DNA from: Phycomyces blakesleeanus NRRL 1555(-)
Taxonomy: Eukaryota; Mucoromycota; Mucoromycetes; Mucorales; Phycomycetaceae
Direction: 5' to 3'
Length of the DNA stretch: 64,000 nt
Assembly: GCF_001638985.1 (NCBI RefSeq)
Contig: NW_017265148.1
Coordinates: forward strand, 186,001-250,000
In this document: positions 45,954 to 58,823 of the stretch, one piece after another
Layout: each line of letters opens with the position of its first letter
How positions within the stretch are numbered: position 1 is the first letter of the stretch
Notes under the pieces: model-generated
What the model was told of the DNA's origin: nothing
What the model saw: the letters and a program-made list of their open reading frames with translations, nothing else
The model's database searches: none
Made by a program: the position numbers and the translations under genes

Positions 45954-46517
45954 ATGAGTAATCTTAACTGGTGTACCTTTTGCGACAATGCAGTCAGTGC
46001 ATTTTCGGTAAGAAATTTATACTTGTTATATGTTATATGTTACCATGGTTATTTACTTACCTTAATTATTTTATTTTAGAATTCTCTCTACTGCTCTGAA
46101 GACTGCCTTCGCTCAGACGCTCTAAATCGCCACCCTCTATTGGGATACGACTATGCAGAACTCAAGGATTTCCCTCGTTCATCATCACCAACCCTATCCT
46201 GCACTTCCCCTCGTTCTCATTCTTTACAATCACCACAACGATCAAGATCACAATCATCTTCTGTACAGTCGACACCAATATCATCTCCAGTTATCCTGTC
46301 GACTTCTTCTTGCTCGTCTGTATCGTCTGGATCAACAGTATCGTCTCCAAATATGTCTCCAATTCCATCATACACCTTACCATTACCACAAGGAAAGCCA
46401 ACAAACTACTCCTTTCACTGTCTATCTCCACCAGCCTTTGACCTCAACCCAATAATCCATCACCACAAGGAAGCCTTTCCCACTTCACCAAAGAGACGAG
46501 CCGTCTTTTATCTCTAA
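45954..46517 (+). CDS. Ecl1-like zinc-binding Ser-rich small protein
   Basis: Two exons, 45954-46007 and 46080-46517, give 163 aa. The N-terminus has four cysteines spaced as in the Ecl1 (extender of chronological lifespan) family: C-x2-C ... LYC-x3-C within NWCTFCDNAVSAFS then NSLYCSEDCLRSDA. The rest is Ser/Pro-rich and probably disordered (SPTLSCTSPRSHS, SSVSSGSTVSSPNMSP). In fission yeast, Ecl1-type proteins are small zinc-binding factors induced by nutrient limitation that extend stationary-phase survival; a similar role here is inference. The intron is 72 nt. The long poly-T/A flanks could be extensive UTRs. Confidence 0.72.
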
Positions 46518-48328
46518 CTTTTTCTATATAATCTCATCTGTCTTTACATAACATTTTCATCATCATTTTCATCAATCATCTTGGCTTGCATTTCTTACTT
46601 TTTACTTGTTATTTATATCCCCTCCCCTATCATTCTCTCTTTTATATAACATATATAATTTTCATCTGTCAAAATAACCAACTCAAAAAAAAATCAATAT
46701 TCCCTCCCCCCTCTATCTATCTCACAACCTCCTTTGTATATATTTATATATAAATAAACCAACCAACCAACCAACCAATCAGTAAATGAATGTGAATGAA
46801 TGTGAATGAATGAATTAAAAAAAAAAGTAACTGAAATTTGTATATAATATATTATAAAAAGCCAAGTTTGAAAATAAAAAAAAGTAAAATAAAATAAAAA
46901 TGTATCCTTGCTTTTTAGGCACGATTTGATTTTCCCTTATCTTTCCTTATTTTTCCCCCTTTCCTCCTCTTCCTTACTCCCTTTTATCTGCCTCTTGTAT
47001 AAAAATTATTTTAATATATTTTTTTAACCTAACCTTTAGCGTATCTATACAGCTATTCTGTTACCAACAAACACACAAACCAACAATTCTATAATACAAT
47101 ATATCTAATTATCTAATTCTTTATTTATTTATTAGCATTATTACTTTCTTCATAAATGACGTAATTTTAACTTTTTCTTTATCCATTAAATATGGAGTGG
47201 GAAAATAATTTATTTATTAGGGTGAGTCAACGTGTGTATGTGAGTCAACGTATTGTGAGTAATCTTGTTTTAAATCCAGTTTCATCATCCGCTACTTCCT
47301 TATTTTATATTATATATATATATATATTATTATTATTTTTTAAAATAAATAAAAGAAAATTTTTTTTATCAGATCTTCCAGTCCATCCAAATAGAAACCA
47401 ATATAAAATAAAATAAAATTTATTTATTTATCATCATCTGCACTATAAATTGAAATTTGTATCATATAAATATTTTTATCTGATCTTTTTTGTTTTATTT
47501 ATTTGTTTTTTGTTATCAGATCCTTATCCTTTTTATTTTGTTTTTATATCTCAATCCTTTTTGTTCTTTTTTCTTCCATGTTGTTGTTGCCGTTGCTAGG
47601 ATAATCTATTTCATTATCAAAAAAAGGAAATAATAAAACACAGCAAGTATATATGTAAAAAACAAGGGGGAAAAAATAAAAATAAAAAAAAAATTAAAGA
47701 CTGTGGTTGTCTCCGCCCAATCTTCTTTTTTTCCTCTTTCTTGCCCCATCTAAAATCTAAAATCTAAATCTCTCTCTCTATATATATATGTTTTTGCCTC
47801 TTCTTCTCTCAATCCCCCCCCCCCATTTTATTTTTTTCTTTTAAATCCGTAATAAGTCTAGACCCCTATTATCTCCTTTATTTCTTTTTTTTTATATTAT
47901 AATATTATTTTAAATTAAATTAAATTAAATTAAATCAAATAAAAAATATACTGTATCTTATCATATTATATTATTGTAAAGGATATGAAACAAGGCGAAA
48001 AATATACTATATATGTAGAAAACGCCACTTTATATCATCCATAGCAACAGAATGATTATTAATATTAATACATCGATATATAGATATTTAAAGAAATGTG
48101 TACATGTTTGTATTCAAGGTATAGTGAGTAATACGCCCATAAACCCATTAACTAAATATATAGTTGTCATTTGTTTGTTAATATGTGAATGAGTGGGTAA
48201 GCAAGTAAGCAGGCAAATAAAAATATGAATAGATTTTTTTTTTAGGTTTGTACTATGTGAAATAACGGGATATTCCCTTTTTCTATCTTTTGGTAAGGTC
48301 AGGCCAAGTCAAGTCAAGTCAAGTCTAT
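46518..48328. other. 1.8-kb intergenic, low complexity
   Basis: Long A/T homopolymers, a CCAA array (46756-46778), TAAAT repeats (47905-47935) and a C-run (47812-47824). Short open frames (for example 47192-47416) have no coding signature. No RNA gene seen. Confidence 0.55.
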
Positions 48329-51300
48329 TCAGGTCAAAGTGGCTGTTGTACTGAGACGCCGACTACTGGATTGGCCAAGGCTTCCCTGCACAGTCCGCTC
48401 ACTGGATTGCCGTCTGGGCGAGTGAGACGGTGGCGGAGCATGTCCATCTTTGGCGGGGACAACTGACTTTTGAGCCTCCAAGGTATCTGAGTCATCCTCA
48501 TCCGACAATAAACCACCAGGACGACTGTGGAGATCATTATGATGATTATTATTAGGACGACTACTTGAATTCAAATCAGAATTGATGTTAAACGAGGGCT
48601 GGCCAGTCTGAATGTATGTCTGTGGATTGGATTTCTGGTTAAAGCATCTCTGCCAGGTCTCGACAGCCTTGAGATCCGGAACCTGGATGTACATATCGTA
48701 CAAGCCCTGTCCCTTCACCTTGATTACATAGTCATTGAGCTGTGCCGAATGAATGGCTGCCTGAGCATACGCTAGAACAGTTCCTTTTCTAGTCTCTTGC
48801 TACACAACAAATTATTAGTATTTGAAATTACACATGCATACATATACATATAATTAAAGTTAGAATTAGAATTAGAATTCTTTTATCCCTTTCTCTATTT
48901 TAGTGCAACATATTCGGCATGTATTGTGTCGATGGCGTGCTTAATTTACAATACACATTATACCATATACCATATACATAGGTATATACAAAAAAATATA
49001 CATATATGTGTAGATCCCTTACGAAAATATATAAAATACAAGCTATTTTTTTTTACTTACCGAAAAGTATGAAAAATACCCAAGCCAGGGAAATACCATG
49101 ATGTGCTTCATCTCCCACTGAGACAAAAATGGAAAATATCGAAACACTATACGCACAGGCATTTCTCCCTTTTTTTTTTATTAAGTCTTTCGATGAATAT
49201 AGAAATGAATCAAAAACTCACCTCGTGAACCTCTACACAATTGGAATCTCCCCCAGAGTTCGATAACTCTAGGTACGCACTGACTATACTTGCCTTTCGC
49301 TGTTCTGCCTGGGCCGGATCCAGTAGCCCCGAGTTATCAGATGCCAAAAGTTGATCCAGGCTGATCAGTTCACCAACATTTCCGTTTCCGTTACCACCAT
49401 AGATATTGCCACCACCACCACCAATTCCACCAGTGTTACTGAATCCACTAAAGCCATCTGTTGGCTGTACACTCGTACTATTAAACACAGACTGTAATAT
49501 GTTGCGTTGCTCGACCTCCTTGGCTTCATTGTTGGCCGCCTGCTTTTCGACTGTTCTCTGTTTATAGAATGCTTGGAGTTTTGGAACAAACAGTATCAAG
49601 AGCGAAAAGGTCGTTGCCCATAAGATTGTTATGACTGTTATGTAATACTTTGTGAAAAAGTCTGCCATCTGGTTCAACCCAACTGCAAATCCAACCAGGG
49701 CAGAAAATAGAATATTACTAACAAATAAAATAAAATAAAAGTTAATTGATTGCTTGCTTGTTTGAATATCAATGTACTTACTAGACAGATAATCCCATCT
49801 GACGACACTCATTGTAATGAGAATATTGTCTACCGGCCAATCGGGTTTTGTAGGCAAGGTAGGTCGCAAAGACCAAGAGAAACATGACATAGATTCCCAT
49901 CAGGCATGAAAAAACAATTTTATAATCTGACTGTGCCTGGCACTCCCAGTAGTAAACCGATACAGATACAGCAACCATTGTTGGAGTAGGTTTAGAAACA
50001 ATCAAGCCTATACACAAGATGATCTATTGTGTCACCAATTGTAGAAAATTGAAATCATTAGTACCAACTCTTTCCTTTCTTTATTTCTTTACAGTACATA
50101 TTACAGATTTATTGTATGAACCTTACCATGTCAATTCCAACCACAACAGATACGGTCTTTATAAGCTGTAGGTCTGTAATAACCGTTCGAGAAATAAATA
50201 TATTATTAAAGATTCGGTAGATACGATAGTTCTTTGCAATCATATTTCTGTAGATTATTATAATTTTTGTTATTTATTTTTATTTTCTAATTGTTTATCT
50301 ACATAATGATAATATCCTTACCCTAGAACTAACAAGAATCCAAAGTTGAATACCAATGGTCCAGCAATACAACTCGTCTGGGTTGGTGTACCGATCATGA
50401 ATGTTACCGAAAGATACGTCAAAACAAATCCAACCAATTCAAAGCAACAAAACAAAGGACTTTTTATATACATATATTTTGGTTTGTTAGAATATTATCA
50501 ACCGCTTCTTGGCTTTTGTTTTACTTTACTTTACTTTACCTTGATGCCTTGAAAACCTCATGCTTACGAAACGTAACAACCAATCCAAATACAATGAGTG
50601 CAAAGAATATACCTGTGGCTGCAACAGCAAGAATGGCATGTGCAACTGGAGAAGACATGTCTGGATTGAGTGCTGTAATTGCCGGGGAATCTGAAGGAGG
50701 CTATATAATCAAAATAATAATAATAATTAAAATCAAAATCCCAATAATAAATATATAAATATACGAAAGTTTGCCTTTGAGGTACCGTCATGATAGATCG
50801 GAGAACTTGTGAGTGTCAAGACACCTCCCACACTCTGGCCAATGACAGCTTGATTTCCGTGTTGAAGATTATAGATACGATAGTTTCTAACAAAAAGAAG
50901 AAGAAGAAAAAAAAAGATTAATCATGACATTTGATATACTTGTGTATCCGGACTCTCTTACCCGTTTGTTAAATCTCCATTAGAATCATACACCATTGGT
51001 CCCTCAGGTCCTACATAGCCTACGTTAAAGGCTGACGGCAAAAGGTATTGGCCAAGTTCACCAGACGCAAGTTGTTCAAGAGCGTAGGATTGATTGGAAA
51101 TTGTATTCACAGTATGACTGAATCCTTGGGCCATTACCATCATACATGAATAAGCTAGACTAAATAAAATAAAAGGCATAATTATAATTAGAGTAATAGT
51201 AGCATTATATAAGATATGTGGGTGGACTTATTACGAATCGTATCTAGATTTGTGTCTTTATTGATGTAGCGTACCCTTCATTTGTAGTTATCTTCCGTTG

Positions 51301-52138
51301 ACCAGCAAACGGATATCTATACAGTTGTAATAGTAGCAATGATGTCCAAGATCAATATAAGCACACTCATATAAATTTTAATTAAGATCCACTTATCAGT
51401 TACTCACGCAGATGGATCGAGCGCGGACCAAAGATCCAGAAACGATTCAAAGGGTGGGTATCCATATAATGTCAGCCAGTTGTCAAACATAAACAGACCA
51501 GAGAACGTCTGATTGTAGTCGATGGCCCGTGTGGTGTTGTGGTTGGCATTGTGGGCCTGGATTGAATCCGACAGACTGTCACTGACTTCGCCCATCAGCA
51601 ACCAGGCATACTCACTCGACATCAAGCCCATATCTGCCGCAGTAATCATCAGGTTGGCCAGTGGGTCACCCGACGCCGCAACAATCATAATCCGTGTTCC
51701 GGCCGATGTCATGCTGGTCAGATCACTGCGGATAGTCTCGGTTCCTGTCAAAGGAATTGCGTGGAATTGAGTGATCTGGAGGTGAGTAATACCAGCCTGA
51801 ACCACGGCTCTTTGATAGACTATAATGTTTTATTGAGTATATAAAAGTAAACAGAATCATTGTTATTATCAATCGATTGATCAATTAAATGCTTGTGTAG
51901 GTGCTTGTATAGTTGCTGTAGAGAGGAGAAAGCTTACATTGTTGACCAAGTGGGTCGTCTGTGTATAGAACACCAATCTTTGTCCAGTTTTGAGCTGCTG
52001 CAAATGAAAGCATGACATCGGCAATAATAACTTGGGTAGGAATTGTTCTAAAAAAGTACTTGTACTGTGTCTTGTCCGAAAAAGAAACTTTGAATGATAT
52101 ATACATAGTGAAGAATAAAGAGAAAATTTAATACACAT

Positions 52139-52178
<40 letters not shown>

Positions 52179-52965
52179 GTAGATGCTACATACTTGCACT
52201 GGCAGTAAATGAACATTGTGGAATTTCTAGTGTACTTGTCATGATTGCACTCAGACTAGTCCATGAACTTGATATATCACCAATGACTCCAATTACACCC
52301 TGTTGCAATAGTGTGACCGACGCATAAACGGCATCAGTAACGGCTGTCTGTTCCGCTGAATCCTGTGGAAAAGAGTCTCGCTCGATCAGGGTAATGTATG
52401 CACCAGGAATCAAACCCTGTTCATTGATGTCGTTTACAGCCATTCGAATAGCAGACATACCACTAATTTTATATATATATATTATATACTGCTTGTAAGT
52501 ACAAACTATACAATATATACTATACACAACATTATGTATGATTTGTGCTTGTGCTTGTGCTTTGTGCTTTGTGCCTGTGCCTGTGCATTTAATTTATATA
52601 TATGTAATAAGAAAAAATTAACTTACCCCCACACAATCTGGGCTGTGAAATTATCATCTGTTTGACTAAACGGCAAAAGAACACCGATCTATAAATGGCA
52701 ACTTGTCATGTTAACCCAGAGTTGAATGTTGGAATCAAGTTTGCATATATGCAAGTATATAAGTACATATTTTTGTACTGTATTGCCGTGCTGTGCTATA
52801 TAATTTTGTTTGTTTATTGCCTGCCTTTAGTTCGGTTTTATTAGCCGTGTTGAATCGTGGTGTGATTACGACGGTATTGGAATCTACTTGAGTCAGTGTT
52901 GTGATTCCATCGTCGGCCAACATTCTTCCAAATGCCATTGTGGCATTGCTTGTTGAAATGTTCAT
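48329..52965 (-). CDS. class C (GABA-B-like) G-protein-coupled receptor
   Basis: A many-exon minus-strand gene. The N-terminal half is a periplasmic-binding-protein (ANF receptor / Venus flytrap) domain: IGVLLPFSQTDDNFTAQ, SAIRMAVNDINEQG, VIGVIGDISSSWT, TQVIIADVMLSFAAAQNW (exons between 52688 and 51938), continuing to about 50780. Seven hydrophobic segments follow, the first AILAVAATGIFFALIVFGLVV near 50600, then FRKHEVFKAS, the second FELVGFVLTYLSVTF, MIAKNYRIYRIF, and so on to ITILWATTFSLLILFVPK near 49600; this order and FRKHxVxKAS/KxxRIxxIF-type loops are typical of GABA-B-like receptors. A long cytosolic tail (Gly/Asn-rich, then a PH-like segment near 49150-48640, then Ser-rich) ends at 48329. 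First intron 52824-52689 needs a GC donor. No signal peptide at the chosen start, so an upstream exon may be missing. Ligand unknown. Confidence 0.85.
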
Positions 52966-53844
52966 AAAAAACAGAAAGTAATGATAGTAATAGCAATATC
53001 AATAGCAATAAAAATAACGTATATATATATTTAAAAGAGAGAGACAGAATGGAGAAAAGAAAGGAAATAAGAACAGAAAAGGGGAGGGGGTGTAATATTG
53101 CCAAGGCTCAGAAATGACTATGTATGTATGCCTTTAGTATATGTATAAAAAGAGAGTGAAAGTGAAAGAGATGGATCTTGAGGGATTTACTAAATAATAA
53201 TATCAATAGTTAAATGAACGAATAAACGAATGAATGAACAAAAAGAAGGGGGTAAAAAAGGATGATCGATTGAATAATTAAAGGAGGTTGATTTCTTCTT
53301 TAAGGTGATTATGAATAATAGTATTAGTACTACTTTTACTAACAGTAACCGCAATGGTTACCTTAATGGTAAAGGCAATGATAATGCAAATTACAAGGAG
53401 TTAAAAAGTCTTTTAAGAAGAAGAGTAAAAGCATAAGAATACAATGGCAATTATGATAGTGGTAGGGATTACCCTTTTGCTGTTGCTATTGTTACTGGAA
53501 CAATGAATTGAAACAATCACACACAAGCACGCACAAATTTGTACATAAAAAGGGTGCACAATTAATTATTATTAATGGTTGTGCCTTTTTTTTTGCACGA
53601 TTTACAAGAAATCTCTCCTTAAAATGTCTTCTTTTAAATGTGTGTGTTCACTTGTACTTTGCACGTTTAATCAATTAGGTTGGACATCTTTAAGTACTTG
53701 GTTACAACAATATTAATGAAAGAAATAACAGCAGTAGAAATTGGCAATATATTTTTATTAATGGAATCGTATAAAGAGGAGAAGAAAAAAATAAAGAAGT
53801 ATAAAGAAAGAGATTTCTTTAATTTTATTTCCTGCTCTTTTGTA
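52966..53844. other. intergenic upstream of the GPCR
   Basis: Includes a minus-strand hydrophobic frame (53104 down to about 53000, LPFSVLISFLFSILSLSF) that could be part of a missing signal-peptide exon, though I could not splice it. The rest is A-rich low-complexity DNA between the GPCR and the DIL gene. Confidence 0.4.
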
Positions 53845-55078
53845 TTACATTACTACATCGATTCCTGAACGCGGTGTGATGGGTTGGTGGTGCATCTTAC
53901 TATCCAATATTTCCAGCCAATCTTCTGGAATACTTGGCACAACCGATCGCTCTCCTGCATCTCTCTCTCGTTCAGCTCCTCTTTTTTGCTTCAGAGCTCG
54001 GTAGATTCCTTCGGATAAGGTGTGTCGAATAGGTACTTCTTTTTCCATTTCCATTTCCATCTCCATTTCCATCTCCATCTGTTGGCTTATTCCATTCAAG
54101 CTACTGCTACCCCTCCTATTAACATTCTTAACGTTTGTACCACTACCAATACTATTGTTTATATTATGGTGACTAGCCGTTCGCTTTGGTGTGCTGGTAG
54201 GTAAAGTGAATGGTAGCTGAAAACTGGAATCCCTCTTTTCGGCAACCCACTCTCTCGCACTTTCGGCTTCATCCTTGTCTTCGTCATTTATTATATACCG
54301 TTCCTGTTCAATTGTTTCATCAGATGGCCCAGTCACTACCACGTCTTCGGCTGTCTCCGTAGTCTCTCGAGACATCATCAGCAAACTTTTGATGCTCGAA
54401 ATACTATTCGGCCGAGATCCTCGGCTCTGTCGGGCCACACTCGGCATACCACTCGACAGAAAACTGCTGCGTCGGGAAGCAGCCTCACTCTGTTGTCCAC
54501 CTCCATTTGTACCTCCAGATCCACTTCCACTCCCATTGATTGTATGGTTGCTTTCACTTGATTGACGCCTTAATGACTTTTGATAAACAGATCGCACCGT
54601 ATCTTGCGCAATCTGCATAGCGTACTTTTCAATCTCGTCCGGTAAACGTGTCTCGGATACTTCATAGCGGTACTGCAGCACACACCTTTTGATTTGGAGC
54701 GGATTCAGAAGGTCAAAGGCCTTTGTAGTCTTGACAAACAGCTCAAGGTCATCCAGCTGAGATACACACTGCAAAAGCTGGAGCAGCTGGATCAGTGGCC
54801 CAAAGAACGGACCGACCGCGCCATGGAACCCGTTGTCGTGCACCCACTCCTCCACAACCGACAGATTCATTCGGATCTGGAGAGCCTTGGACCGGCAGAC
54901 ATATTTCTTGTTCATCAGGATCCGGTTGAACATCTCACATGCAAAGAAATGGAAAAACTGGGCGGTTGCCTGGGCAGTGATGAGCGGATGGACTTCGTAT
55001 GATCGAAATACATGCAAGATGGATGTGAGCATGGATGTGATTGAATTTGGGGTCAATGTATGAGGCAGATATTGTTGC

Positions 55079-55118
<40 letters not shown>

Positions 55119-57479
55119 GATTATTATTATTACTGTTGTTGTTATTACTTTTATTGTTGCTATTATTATTATTATTATTATCATTATTACTATTGTTATT
55201 ACTTTTATTATAATTATTGTTATTGCAGCTATTGTCAGAATTCATTGGTTCGACTGTCTGTAGTAGGTTATTTGTAGTAGGCTTGCGTGTGCGTGATCTG
55301 CGGAAGTAGCGAGACCAGTCATCTGCAAAATCAACCGGCTCAAGCCCGGTTATCTGCTCGTACTCCAACATTGCAGGCTCTAGGATCTTGTCCAGTCGCT
55401 GCTCAGAGTCTTTGACCAAGAGTGTGTAGGTTTCGGAAATCAGCTCGGCAATGGCAAGTTGGTGTTCTGCAGTCGCAACCACCAATCCAAAATCCTTTTT
55501 GAGATAAAATAGTAGCTGTGATAGATTGGAAATCCAAAACACCAGCATGTGGATATCCTTTTCTGCCATCTAAAAACGAAGCACAGATGGTTATGTTTTT
55601 ATACATGTATACAGAACAAGCAGAAATCATTGTAGATTCGTATCCATATTTTGCCAACTATCTTTCTTACCTTTACAACCATGGCTATTTTGGCTACGGA
55701 TGCTCTGAGAAAGGTCTTTAGCAATTCTGCAGTCGATACATAATGTGCATATCTAGCACTGAGGAAAACAATGTTTGCAGGCACCCAGATTTCTAGATGA
55801 GATTTGGGTTGCTTGAAGCCAATGATCGCTGTATTCAGGATGGTCTCCATATCGTTTTCGGCAAACACAAACATCTGGTCAGGTAAGCAGACGTCCCATT
55901 TGAATCGATGGACTGATTCCCAGATTGCTTCACACATCGAAAGGTCTTCATCTTCACTATTTGTACAAGAACCAAGGTCCGAGTCATATGTATCCGATGT
56001 ATCTGATGTATCTGATGTATCATCATTGGTGTTGTTTCTGTTGTTGCTTTCAAAGGTTGTTTGAACAAATTTGGGTTTGTACTGTTTTTCTTTTCCTTTT
56101 TCCTTTTGTTGTTGCTGTCGTTTTTTTACAGGTGTCTGTGGCTGTAAGTTTTCTGGTGTTTGTGCTTGTGCTTGTGCTTGTGCTTTTGTCTGTGATTGAG
56201 CCTTTGATTTTGTCCTTGTCTTTGCTTTTATTTGTGCGGAGAACTCTGATTCTGATTCTGATTCTGATTCTGATTCTGATGTTGATGTTGATATTGAAGA
56301 TTCTGAAATTGATAATGATTTTGATGCTGATAATGATTCTGGTATAGATTCTGGTACTGATATTTGCTTTTGTTTCTGTTTCTGTTTTTGTCTTTGTTTT
56401 TGTTGAGAATCGGCGAGTTGGTTGTTCTCTCCGGATGAGTTGCGTCTGATTTGTTTCTTGTTTGTGGGGGTTCGGGAACCTTCTTTGTGAGACAAGATGG
56501 TGACCATGGTAGGATTTGCACCGTCTACAAAATCAGCCGCAGTTCGTCCTCGCGCTGATTTGGTGGCAAATGAAGCACCATTTTCCAATAAGATCTGAAC
56601 TACTTCGGGATGATTATTTGTAGTAGCCCACATTAAAGGAGTCCAACCCACTTTTTTTTAATAAATACATAAATAAATAAAATAAAGCGTTGTTATTATT
56701 ATATAAAAGAGAGAGAGAAAAATGATAAAGAAGATGAAGAATTGAATTAAATTGAATTAAATTAAATTAAATTAAATTAAATTAAATTAAATTAAATTAA
56801 ATTAAATTAAATTAAATTAAATTAAATCAAATCAAATAAAAGGATATATTAATTCATTCATTAATAAAGTAAAATTAATACATAATTCAATTCAATTCAA
56901 TTGTGGATGCATTTGATACTAATGACAATTATGATCAACAAGGACAAGAAGAAAGAAAATAAAACTTCAAAACTTACTTTTGTCTTGGATATCAACTTTG
57001 GCTCCAGCATTGAGTAGAACGCGTGCAACGTCTGGTTTTCCAAAACAAGCTGCATAAATCAGTGGAGTGGTACCAACTGTATCGTCGTCTGAACTGTCGA
57101 TGTTGAGAAACGGTCTGAGTCTTGTGTCTGACAGGATTTGGCTGACAAGAGAAGAATCTCCCTGCGAGGCGGCTTGTGCAAGAGCCCGAATCACCCTGGC
57201 TGGAGAGAGATTCCAAGTGTCGACAATGTCATTGATTGAGTCTTCGATTGTGTACAGATCCAGGTTGTCTTGCATGACCGATGTTGCTGTGGATGAAAAG
57301 GTTGATTGAGATGAGAGAGAAAAGGTGGAAGAAGTGGAGGACCAGGAAAAGGTATTTTGACGAATCTTGTCATGTTGAGTTCTATTATTGCCAATATTTT
57401 GCTGTCGCTGTTGCTGTTGCTGTTGCTGTTGTTGAGCAGGTGAGTGGGAGGAAGTCAAGGTAGATCGTTGTGTGTTCAT
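53845..57479 (-). CDS. ankyrin-repeat and DIL (dilute) domain protein
   Basis: Three exons, 57479-56978, 56650-55671 and 55569-53845, close in frame to 1068 aa. After a polyQ/Ser-rich N-terminus come ankyrin repeats (TPLIYAACFGKPDVARVLLNAGAKVDIQD, then MGWTPLMWATTNNHPEVVQILLENGA across the first junction). A low-complexity linker (QKQ, SESESE, QAQAQ, DTSDTSD runs) leads to the DIL region: ISNLSQLLFYLKKD, LPHTLTPNSITSMLTSILHVFRSYEVHP, QFFHFFACEMFNRILMN, LSVVEEWVHDNGF and LLNPLQIKRCVLQYRY. In class V myosins the DIL domain is the cargo-binding tail. Stand-alone ankyrin-DIL proteins are a known fungal type of unclear function, probably linked to organelle or actin transport (inference). The DIL domain carries an inserted Asn/Gln tract (about 55072-55225). 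Confidence 0.87.
55072..55120. repeat. coding (TTG)n / polyglutamine tract
   Basis: An uninterrupted run of TTG triplets (CAA on the coding strand) encodes about 17 glutamines, followed by an Asn-rich stretch up to about 55225. It falls inside the DIL-region exon, between the domain's first helices and LPHTLTPNS. Confidence 0.92.
56741..56826. repeat. (AAATT)n microsatellite in intron 1 of the ankyrin-DIL gene
   Basis: About 15 AAATT pentamers, with GAATT variants at the left end and CAAAT variants at the right, within the 327-nt intron between exons 1 and 2. Confidence 0.9.
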
Positions 57480-58787
57480 GACTTGTGACTTGGTATAATG
57501 ATACTGATTTTGTTTTTTGGGTTTGGTTTTGTAATAATGGCAGTAGCGATAGTAATGGTAATAATGGTAATAATTGTAGTAGTGAGTTAGAGAGAGAGAA
57601 GAAGAAGAAGAAGAAAATGAGAAAGAGAAGAGGGAATTTTTTTTTGATATATCCTTCTTCTTCTTTAAAGGTGTAGAAGAAAACTAAAATAAATAAATAA
57701 ATAAACGCGCTCTCTTTAAAGAGGTTTGTTTGTTTGTTTGAGCAAGTAAGTAAACAAGTGAGTAATAGAGGTAGAAGAAGAAGAAGTTAAAGAAGAGTAA
57801 AAAAAAAGAAAAAGGGGAATAAGAAGGAGAAGAAGAAGAAGAAGAAGAAGAAGTTGGTGAACTAATGGCTTGGTTTATTTGGATTTTGTGAGTATAAAAT
57901 GTTAAGCTATAGAGTTGAATTGTGATAATGTACATTTAGTATTATACACATACACACTAGGGAGATGTACTCTTTTCCCCCCTCTTTTGGGGGGAGGGTC
58001 CTTCCCCCTTCTCTCTTTTTCATCTGGGGGGATGGAAGGAGTTAGAGGAGAGTAGAGCCCCTTTAATTCTATGAACAGTTTTATATAGCACATCCCTAGG
58101 GAAAGTTCACATTCTATATGTCACAATTGTTAAAATTAATTTTATCATTACAATGCTACTACCTCTTGAGTCTATGAAAATCAATTATGTATGTGAATTG
58201 AAAATATATATACACAGATAATAAAAGAGAAATAGATAAAGGCTGCACATCACGTGATGTCTTAATTTCCTAGCAATTTTTTGTTCTTAAAAAATATACG
58301 AGGAATGGGACTTGCCCACATGGTTGAAGAGATGAAAAGGGGGATGTTGTTGTATTGATAAAAAAATTTTTTTGAGTAGAATATATTGAGCTTTGTTATC
58401 ACAGAAAATAGTAAGGAAAGAGTTTTTCAATATAGATTTGATCCACTTTTATATATTCATATAATACTAATGATACTATTGACTATGGCGATGAAGTGAA
58501 TCTCTCTATCTATCTTTTTTTTTATATGTTTTGCCACTGTCAAAGACCAAAGCTTTGACTATCAATAGATAAAGTAAACTATATAGTCTCTCTATATACA
58601 TACAGAAGAATGATAACAGTCTATTTCTTTTAGAGGAAACAAATCACAGATTACAATAGTTGCGACTTTATATTCTTTTCTCTATTTATTGGCCAGGGTA
58701 GATACTCAACTGGAATAATATATGGAATTGATATAGATATATTTTTAGCCTGTGCACGCAACAGCAGTTAAAGATCAATTTGCATAT

Positions 58788-58823
<36 letters not shown>

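Noticed and set aside
54022..54204. Phe/His-rich frame antisense to the MEMEME stretch of the ankyrin-DIL protein
   Set aside because: Complement of a coding hexanucleotide repeat.
55041..55277. Val/Tyr/Cys repeat frame opposite the polyQ tract
   Set aside because: A shadow of the TTG/CAA and ATT/AAT repeat on the coding strand of the ankyrin-DIL gene.
56228..56521. Gln/Asn-rich frame inside the ankyrin-DIL linker
   Set aside because: Alternate frame of the QKQ/SESE repeat region; the real frame continues through both exon junctions.
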